In this document: positions 6,091 through 10,817 of the stretch, one piece after another
How positions within the stretch are numbered: the stretch's first letter is position 1
Layout of the letters: each line of letters begins with the position of its first letter
Source: Acetobacteraceae bacterium
Lineage (GTDB): Bacteria > Pseudomonadota > Alphaproteobacteria > Acetobacterales > Acetobacteraceae
Reading direction: 5' to 3'
Length of the DNA stretch: 10,817 nt
Assembly (NCBI GenBank): GCA_027489135.1
Contig: JAIYAI010000411.1
Location: 1 to 10,817 of the forward strand
The notes under the pieces: model-generated
What the model was told of the DNA's origin: nothing
Seen by the model: only the letters and a program-made list of their open reading frames with translations
Databases searched by the model: none
Translations under genes and position numbers: made by a program

Positions 6091-8415
6091 TCAGTCGTGC
6101 GCGACGGCGACCGATTCGAAGCCGATCGGCACGCTGCGCTGCGCCTTCGCGCCAAAGCCCAGCGCGGTGCGAAGCTGCGCCAGCATCGCCTTGGCGGCGT
6201 CGCCGAGCTCCGCTTCCGGTCCTGCTACGCCCTCCACCGTATCCAGCGCGCGACGGCGATCCGCGAAGGCGGGTAGCAGCTTCGGCAGGGTCGCCAGCGC
6301 CTCGGCCTGCGCCATGGTGCAGATCACGGTCTGCTCGCGGATGACGTCCCCGCGCTCCTCCGCGGTCATCTCGCGGAACGGGCTCTCGCCCTGCAGCAGC
6401 GCGTTCGACCGGGCGAGGCGGGAGCGCCGGACTGCGCCGCGCGCCTGCGCCAGCAGGATCATCATGCGGATCACGGCCGCCGCGTAGCCGCCCTCCGTCA
6501 TCCGGGCCAGCGCCGCGCGCACCTCGGGCGCCGAGGCCTGGTCGGCGGCGGAGGCGGGCGCCGCGGCGGGCTCGGCATCGGCGGCCACGCCGAGCGCCGC
6601 GAGCCAGCCATACATGGCATGGAAGGCGGTCTCCGTGCCGGCATCGCGCAGGTCGCGCCAGGCGTCGATGCTCTTCTCGACGCCGTCCGCCCACATCCGT
6701 TCCCAGGCGAGGAAGAGGTTCTCGGGCTCGGCTGGCTTGCGGTTGCGCTTGGCGAGATCCGCCCAGGCGGCGACAGGAGCCATCCAGGGGTTCTTGTCCG
6801 CGAAGAGGCTGCGGCGCAGGCGCATCGGGTTCATCTGCCGGCGCAGCTCGGCGCTGCGCTCCGTCGCCATCTGCCGCACCAGGGGCGAGACGAAGAGGTC
6901 ATAGATGCCCTGGTTCACCTCGGACAGCTTGGCGACGGCAGGGAAGGCCTCGTTCGTCGCTTCGCCGCTGCGCACGCGGACATCGGCGATGGTCCGCTCC
7001 TTCAGCTCGACCCGCCAGTCGGCGCCGGCGGCCGCGTCGGTCTCGGGCTCGATCACCATCTCGTAGAGGCCGGGGGCCACGCTATCGATCAGGCCGATGA
7101 CCGAGGCGATCTCGCTGTGCTCCTTCTTGGCGATGGCGCCGGAGACGAAGATGCCGAGATGCCCGATGTCGTCGTGCATGAGGTAGACGATGGTCTGGCC
7201 CAGCGTCTTGATCTCCTGCTCGTCGCGATAGACGTCGGCGATCCAGCGCAGCGCCTGGCCCGGCGGCGTGATGTTGTCGCCGGCGCTGGCGAAGACGATC
7301 ACGGGGCAGCGCACCGCGCGCATGTTGAAGCTGGCGCCGCCGCCGGCGCTGATCTCGCCCGCGGCGAAGCGGTTGCCGATGAACAGGTTCTCGACGATCC
7401 AGCGGATCTCGTCACGGTTCATCAGGAAGTAGCCGCCCCACCAGCGCTCGAACTCGAGGAAGCGCTCGGTCTCGGTGTCGACGTTCTGGTAGAGGTTGAA
7501 GTACTTGCGGAACCAGGTGTTGGCCGGCGACAGGCTCTCGAAATTCATCACCAGGTTGGCGCCGTCGAACTTGCCGTTGCCGAGGTCGGCCATCAGCGCC
7601 GAGGGCCAGGACCCGCCGGCAAGGCCGCCGAGGTAGCGCATCGGATTCCGGCCGCGCTCGCCGGCCCAGTAGGACAGGGGCGCGCCGTTCAGCACCAGCG
7701 CGCCGCAGAGGTCGGGCTCGGAGGCCGCGAGCATCATCACCGCCCAGCCACCCTGGCAGTTGCCGATGACGACGGGCTTGTTCGCCTCCGGGTGCTCCTC
7801 CCTGACACGACGCAGGAAGGCGGTCTCGGCGGCGGTGATGTCGAGCACGGTCTGCCCGGGCTCCGGGTCGCGGAAGAAGATGACGAAGTAGACGGGGTGG
7901 CCGCGGCGCAGTGCGACGCCGACCTGGCTGTCCGACTTGAAGCCGCCGATGCCGGCACCGTGGCCGGCGCGCGGGTCGATGATGACGAAGGGGCGGAGCT
8001 TCGGATCGGGCGCCGGGAAGCCCTCGGGTGGCGCGATCCGCACCAGCGCGTAGTTGACCGGGCGGGGCAGGGTGCGGCCGTCCACCACCATGGTCCAGTC
8101 GAAGACCAGCACCGGCGGGCAGCCGGCCTGCTCGTGCTCGATGAAGGTGTTGCCGGCCTGGCGGATGGCGTCCCAGAACAGCAGGGCGCGCTGTGTCGCA
8201 TCGACCGCATAGGATGCGCCGTCCTGCACGAGGGCGAGCGGGTTGGGCAGGCGGGGCGCGACGCCGCTCGGCCTCGCTGCGAGGTCCGGCATCAGCGCGG
8301 TGGCATGCCGCCCAGTCACGTCGGCCATGACCCGGGCCTGGTCGAGCACCCGGCTCATCGTCTCGGCGCCGCGCGCCAGCCACTCCTGCGCCGGAGGCGT
8401 CGTGTGGAAGGTCAT
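6091..8415 (-). CDS. DUF3141 family protein with PHA-synthase-like alpha/beta hydrolase domain
   Basis: A 774-residue protein of the DUF3141 family, of unknown function, recalled as widespread in alphaproteobacteria. After a helical N-terminal region (1-95, phasin- or PhaC-like amphipathic helices), an alpha/beta hydrolase domain covers about 100-445: DWTMVVDGR, FVIIDPRAGHGAGIGGFK, then VVIGNCQGGWAVMM, whose G-x-C-x-G-G elbow places C220 as nucleophile as in polyhydroxyalkanoate synthases. The acid is probably D380 (ASAGDNITPP) and the base H419 (HDDIGHLGIF). The remaining 330 residues are mainly predicted helical and charged, with an Ala-rich linker near 612-630. No signal peptide or clear membrane segment is seen. 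The start at 8415 has AGGA 9 bases upstream. Family and box are seen; polymer or acyl-CoA chemistry is inferred, helped by a PhaR-like operator in its promoter. It is convergent with the crotonase gene. Confidence 0.9.
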   Translation of the reverse strand: MTFHTTPPAQEWLARGAETMSRVLDQARVMADVTGRHATALMPDLAARPSGVAPRLPNPLALVQDGASYAVDATQRALLFWDAIRQAGNTFIEHEQAGCPPVLVFDWTMVVDGRTLPRPVNYALVRIAPPEGFPAPDPKLRPFVIIDPRAGHGAGIGGFKSDSQVGVALRRGHPVYFVIFFRDPEPGQTVLDITAAETAFLRRVREEHPEANKPVVIGNCQGGWAVMMLAASEPDLCGALVLNGAPLSYWAGERGRNPMRYLGGLAGGSWPSALMADLGNGKFDGANLVMNFESLSPANTWFRKYFNLYQNVDTETERFLEFERWWGGYFLMNRDEIRWIVENLFIGNRFAAGEISAGGGASFNMRAVRCPVIVFASAGDNITPPGQALRWIADVYRDEQEIKTLGQTIVYLMHDDIGHLGIFVSGAIAKKEHSEIASVIGLIDSVAPGLYEMVIEPETDAAAGADWRVELKERTIADVRVRSGEATNEAFPAVAKLSEVNQGIYDLFVSPLVRQMATERSAELRRQMNPMRLRRSLFADKNPWMAPVAAWADLAKRNRKPAEPENLFLAWERMWADGVEKSIDAWRDLRDAGTETAFHAMYGWLAALGVAADAEPAAAPASAADQASAPEVRAALARMTEGGYAAAVIRMMILLAQARGAVRRSRLARSNALLQGESPFREMTAEERGDVIREQTVICTMAQAEALATLPKLLPAFADRRRALDTVEGVAGPEAELGDAAKAMLAQLRTALGFGAKAQRSVPIGFESVAVAHD

Positions 8416-8442
8416 GTCCGCGTTTCCTGACAGGCGCTGCTG

Positions 8443-8457
8443 TGTTGCATTGCAGCA
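8443..8457. promoter_or_regulatory. PhaR-like operator (TGC/GCA palindrome)
   Basis: TGTTGCATTGCAGCA is a 15-base palindrome (7-1-7) with a single mismatched pair. On the minus strand it contains CTGC-AAT-GCAA, seven of eight positions of the CTGC-N3-GCAG type site recalled for PhaR, the PHA-responsive repressor of Paracoccus and relatives. It lies 28 to 42 bases upstream of the DUF3141 start and overlaps the predicted -10 box, the usual place for a repressor. Assignment to PhaR is inference from motif similarity. Confidence 0.5.
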
Positions 8458-8483
8458 TAGAGTGACAGGCCTGCCTTCTGCAA
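8454..8483 (-). promoter_or_regulatory. predicted sigma-70-type promoter of the DUF3141 gene
   Basis: Read on the minus strand: TTGCAG at 8483-8478 as a -35 box, an 18-base spacer, then TATGCT at 8459-8454 as a -10 box (four of six consensus bases). Transcription would start about 8447, giving a short leader with the AGGA ribosome site. The boxes are imperfect; the fit rests on spacing and position. Confidence 0.4.
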
Positions 8484-8547
8484 CGCCGAAGGGGGCTCCT
8501 CAATTTTCGCCCAATGCTCCGAAATATCTGTCCGCGTCCGATAAAGG

Positions 8548-8575
8548 TTGCGTTTTGCGGGCGCAGGCGTATCCT
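8548..8575 (+). promoter_or_regulatory. predicted promoter of the lipoprotein pair
   Basis: TTGCGT at 8548-8553, a 16-base spacer and TATCCT at 8570-8575 form a plausible -35/-10 pair about 28 bases before the first lipoprotein ATG. The surrounding 8500-8555 stretch is the most AT-rich part of the intergenic region. The TATCCT box begins a 14-base string that recurs before the alcohol dehydrogenase. Confidence 0.4.
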
Positions 8576-8602
8576 CGCGCGCAGGTTGCATGGGATCGCG
8601 CG

Positions 8603-8947
8603 ATGTCTGGCAAGGCGATGCTGCCGCTGCTCATGGTGGCGGCCTTCGGGGCCGTGGTGGGCTGTGCCCCGCGGCCGGACCAGATCGCGGCGGCCCCGGT
8701 GCCACCACAGCTCTTTGCCGGGTTGAGCTGCCCGCAGCTGGTCAACACCCAGTCGGCCCTGAACCGGAAGATGGCGCGCCTCGACTCCGAGCAGACGCAG
8801 TCGGCTGTCGACGACTCGGTCGGCGTGCTGTTCACGCTGCGGCCGCTCGCATCGCTCTCGGCAGGCAACCTGCAGGACCAGGTGGCGCTGACCAAGGGCG
8901 AGCTTGGCGTCGTCAATGCGCGGCTCGCCCGCGACTGCCGCGGCTGA
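8603..8947 (+). CDS. small hypothetical lipoprotein, first of a paralogous pair
   Basis: A 114-residue predicted lipoprotein. The N-terminus MSGKAM is followed by a hydrophobic segment (about 7-20) and the lipobox VVGC with C21 as the lipidated cysteine, so it should be anchored to a membrane facing the periplasm. The mature part has a short PRPDQIAAAPVPP linker, an LSC motif (C43), a helical and Gln-rich middle, a KGE motif (98-100) and a near-terminal cysteine (C112). Function is unknown. I recall similar small alphaproteobacterial lipoproteins with an 'LSC..L' start and a late 'KGE' motif, but no characterised member. The start at 8603 is chosen because it directly precedes the signal peptide; the frame is open further upstream across the divergent promoter region, which is not credible as coding. 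Only a weak GGGA ribosome site precedes it. The second copy follows after 23 bases. Confidence 0.8.
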   Translation: MSGKAMLPLLMVAAFGAVVGCAPRPDQIAAAPVPPQLFAGLSCPQLVNTQSALNRKMARLDSEQTQSAVDDSVGVLFTLRPLASLSAGNLQDQVALTKGELGVVNARLARDCRG

Positions 8948-8970
8948 TGCCGGGGCGAGGGGTACCGACC

Positions 8971-9321
8971 ATGACCAGCCGCACCACCCTCCCGTCGCTC
9001 GGCACCGGGCTCGCCGCTGCCCTCCTGCTCGGCCTCGGCGCCTGTACGCCGCCGCCCGAGACCATCGCCGCCACCCAGGTCAGCCCGCTGAAGTACCAGC
9101 GCCTCAGCTGCCAGGCCCTGGTCACGCAGGTCGAAGGCATGGATCAGAAGCTGGCCGAACTCTACACGCGGCAGCGCTCGAACCAGACGAACGACGTCTT
9201 CAAGGGCGTCTTCCTCCTGCATGCCCGGGCGACCATCGTCGGTCCCGACCTCGTGCCCGCCATCGCCCTGGCCAAGGGCGAGCGCGACGCCGCCAACAGC
9301 GTGCTGCAGAGCCGCTGCTGA
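8971..9321 (+). CDS. small hypothetical lipoprotein, second of a paralogous pair
   Basis: A 116-residue predicted lipoprotein with a clear signal: Arg near the N-terminus, a Leu/Ala core (about 10-22) and the lipobox LGAC with C25. The mature part matches the upstream gene without any gap from the lipid cysteine to the last cysteine: PxxIAA, LSC (C47), DVFKGVFLL in the middle, ALAKGE (99-104) and a terminal cysteine C116. By eye about 30 of 92 positions are identical. AGGGG lies 8 bases before the ATG, a better ribosome site than that of the first copy. The two genes almost certainly share one transcript and arose by an old tandem duplication. The function is unknown; the fixed cysteines suggest a disulfide in the periplasm, which is inference. 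Confidence 0.87.
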   Translation: MTSRTTLPSLGTGLAAALLLGLGACTPPPETIAATQVSPLKYQRLSCQALVTQVEGMDQKLAELYTRQRSNQTNDVFKGVFLLHARATIVGPDLVPAIALAKGERDAANSVLQSRC

Positions 9322-9359
9322 GGCGCACCTCATGGTGCGCCACGCCCAGGGGTGGCGCC
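9322..9359 (+). terminator. overlapping hairpins after the lipoprotein pair
   Basis: Directly after the stop codon, GGCGCACC (9322-9329), loop TCAT, GGTGCGCC (9334-9341) forms a perfect 8-bp stem. The bases GCGCCAC at 9337-9343, partly the same as the 3' arm, can instead pair with GTGGCGC at 9352-9358, followed by CCTTCT. The two stems are mutually exclusive. Position suggests a terminator for the lipoprotein transcript; the T-run is poor. Confidence 0.55.
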
Positions 9360-9491
9360 TTCTGGTCGCACCGATGAGAGCGCTGTCGCGCCGGTCCTGG
9401 CGACCGGCCAGGGCCTGACCTATCCTCGCGCGCACCTGCCGTCCCGGGGCCTGTCTCCCGGGCCAGATCCGGACCCCCGAGGAGACTCTCC

Positions 9492-10661
9492 ATGGCCGTC
9501 GCCAGCATCGTCTCGCCACGCCTGATGCGCATCGGCGGCGGCGCCGTCGCGCAGGTCGCGGAGGTGCTGGCGGCCTTCGGCCTCTCGCGGCCGCTCGTCG
9601 TCACCGATCCCTGGATGGCGTCCTCCGGCACGGTGGAGCGCTGCCTCGCGCCGCTGCGCCAGGCCGGCATTGCCGCCCAGGTCTTCTCCGACACCGTGCC
9701 CGACCCGACCGACACGGTGATCGAGGCCGGAGCGGCCGTGCTTCTCGCCGGGGATTTCGACTGCCTCATCGGTTTCGGTGGAGGCAGCCCGATGGACACG
9801 GCCAAGGCGATGGCGATTCTCGCCGCCGCGCCGCCGGGGACGAAGATGCGCAGCTTCAAGGTCCCGGCCCAGGCCGACCGCGCCAAGGTGCCCGTCATCT
9901 GCATCCCGACCACGGCGGGCACGGGCAGCGAGGCGACGCGCTTCACCGTCATCACCGACACGGAGACGGACGAGAAGATGCTGATCGCGGGGCTCGGCGC
10001 CCTGCCGCTCGCGGCCCTCGTGGACTACGAACTGACCTTCAGCGTGCCGCCGCGCACCACGGCCGATACCGGGATCGACAGCCTGACGCACGCGCTGGAG
10101 GCCTTCGTGTCGAAGCGCGCCAACCCGCATGCGGACAGCCTCGCGCTGTCGGCCATGCGGTTGATCGGCCTGAACCTGCGTCGCGTCTGGGCGGATCCGG
10201 CCGACGCCGCGGCGCGGGAGGCCATGATGCTCGGCGCCATGCAGGCCGGGCTCGCCTTCAGCAACTCCTCGGTCGCGCTGGTGCACGGCATGTCGCGCCC
10301 GATCGGCGCGCATTTCCACGTGCCGCATGGCCTCTCGAACGCGATGCTGCTGCCGGCGGTGACACGCTTCGGGCTGAACCAGGCGCTCGACCGCTATGCC
10401 GCGGCGGCCCGGGCCGTCGGCTGCGCCGATGACGATGATGCCGACCAGGTCGCCGGGGCGAAGCTGCTGGAGGAACTCGTCGCGCTGAACCGCGACCTCG
10501 AGGTGCCGACGCCGCGCGCCTATGGCATCGATGCGGGCACGTGGGACGGGCTGCTGGCGACCATGGCCAGCCAGGCGCTGGCGTCGGGCAGCCCCGCCAA
10601 CAATCCGCGCGTTCCCGATGCGGCGGAGATCATGGAGCTCTATCGCCAGGCGTATGGCTGA
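9492..10661 (+). CDS. iron-containing (group III) alcohol dehydrogenase
   Basis: A complete 389-residue member of the iron-containing alcohol dehydrogenase family, a cytoplasmic NAD(P)-dependent oxidoreductase of an alcohol/aldehyde pair. The Rossmann-like N-terminal domain carries the nucleotide motif GFGGGSPMDTAK (residues 94-105) and PTTAGTGSEAT (139-149). The C-terminal helical domain supplies four metal ligands: D196 and H200 in TGIDSLTHALEAF, H265 in VHGMSRPIGAHFH and H279 in VPHGLSN. All match the ligand pattern known from FucO (D196, H200, H263, H277), so it should bind Fe2+ and be active. GAGGAG 8 bases before the ATG supports the start. A promoter-like TATCCT lies at 9421. The substrate is not evident: the family spans 1,3-propanediol, lactaldehyde, hydroxybutyrate and butanol enzymes, and no partner gene in the window decides it. 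Confidence 0.94.
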   Translation: MAVASIVSPRLMRIGGGAVAQVAEVLAAFGLSRPLVVTDPWMASSGTVERCLAPLRQAGIAAQVFSDTVPDPTDTVIEAGAAVLLAGDFDCLIGFGGGSPMDTAKAMAILAAAPPGTKMRSFKVPAQADRAKVPVICIPTTAGTGSEATRFTVITDTETDEKMLIAGLGALPLAALVDYELTFSVPPRTTADTGIDSLTHALEAFVSKRANPHADSLALSAMRLIGLNLRRVWADPADAAAREAMMLGAMQAGLAFSNSSVALVHGMSRPIGAHFHVPHGLSNAMLLPAVTRFGLNQALDRYAAAARAVGCADDDDADQVAGAKLLEELVALNRDLEVPTPRAYGIDAGTWDGLLATMASQALASGSPANNPRVPDAAEIMELYRQAYG

Positions 10662-10665
10662 CGGC

Positions 10666-10693
10666 GCCGCGGCGGTTCGGCCCGCGCCGCGGC
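10666..10693 (+). terminator. terminator-like hairpin after the alcohol dehydrogenase
   Basis: GCCGCGGCG (10666-10674) and CGCCGCGGC (10685-10693) form a perfect 9-bp stem with a 10-base loop, a few bases after the stop codon. The same DNA also shows the 10-mer GCGCCGCGGC directly repeated at 10664 and 10684, as the arm is itself palindromic. There is no T-tract, so termination is inferred from position and stability. Confidence 0.45.
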
Positions 10694-10765
10694 TCGCGCC
10701 CGGCGAAATGAAGGGAACGCCGCGCCACGGACCAGCCCCGAGGCGCGGGATCCAGCCCCGGCAGG

Positions 10766-10817
10766 CTACAGCGGCCGTCCGGCGCGCCAGAGCCCGGACC
10801 AGCTCGGCAGGGCCATC
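10766..10817 (-). CDS. possible C-terminal end of a gene entering from the right
   Basis: On the minus strand the frame from the right edge reads MALPSWSGLWRAGRPL and then a TAG at 10768-10766. The convergent layout, a hairpin between it and the alcohol dehydrogenase, and the aromatic-rich tail make it a credible end of a minus-strand protein, but 17 codons cannot be tested for coding. The rest of 10694-10765 shows no gene. Confidence 0.25.
   Translation of the reverse strand, partial: MALPSWSGLWRAGRPL

Noticed and set aside
6619..8430. 603-codon open frame on the plus strand opposite the DUF3141 gene
   Set aside because: Long, but with the same His/Asp/Val/Arg-rich shadow composition; the minus-strand protein has conserved family motifs throughout.
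8243..8602. 120-residue upstream extension of the first lipoprotein
   Set aside because: It overlaps the start of the divergent DUF3141 gene and its promoter and would bury the lipoprotein signal peptide in the middle of the protein.
9200..10328. Minus-strand open frames of about 250 to 300 codons over the second lipoprotein end and the alcohol dehydrogenase
   Set aside because: They show shadow composition and no motifs, and they lie opposite a complete dehydrogenase with all four metal ligands.

Overview
The window is a high-GC chromosomal segment with the codon bias of a GC-rich alphaproteobacterium. Gene content (peptide-type ABC uptake, amidohydrolases, crotonase, DUF3141 protein, small paralogous lipoproteins) and the promoter and repeat style fit Acetobacteraceae such as Roseomonas and relatives. 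That placement is inference; no rRNA or other marker gene is present. No tRNA, rRNA, CRISPR array, transposase or phage gene was seen.

Layout, left to right: (1) the C-terminal part of a family 5 ABC-transporter substrate-binding protein, cut by the left edge; (2) a 172-base gap holding a palindrome-rich repeat; (3) a metal-dependent amidohydrolase on the + strand, closed by a perfect 11-bp hairpin shared with (4) a convergent N-acyl-D-amino-acid deacylase on the - strand, which lies directly downstream of (5) an alpha/beta hydrolase on the same strand; (6) a divergent crotonase (enoyl-CoA hydratase family) on the + strand; (7) a large DUF3141 protein on the - strand with a PHA-synthase-like Cys box; (8) a tandem pair of small paralogous lipoproteins on the + strand, ended by overlapping hairpins; (9) an iron-containing alcohol dehydrogenase on the + strand; (10) a terminator-like hairpin and perhaps the last codons of a - strand gene at the right edge.

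The left half reads as a scavenging module. The binding protein would deliver a small peptide-like or N-acylated compound to the cytoplasm. The amidohydrolase, D-aminoacylase and alpha/beta hydrolase could open amide or ester bonds, and the crotonase could handle a released acyl group as its CoA ester. The right half is less unified. Its most interesting point is that the DUF3141 gene carries a near-perfect TGC/GCA palindrome over its likely -10 box. This resembles the operator of PhaR, the polyhydroxyalkanoate regulator, and the protein itself has a PHA-synthase-like GNCQGG nucleophile motif.

No clearly new multi-gene system is evident. The points most worth a second look are the predicted PHA link of the DUF3141 gene, a missing metal-ligand histidine in the amidohydrolase, and the uncharacterised lipoprotein pair with exactly conserved cysteine spacing.
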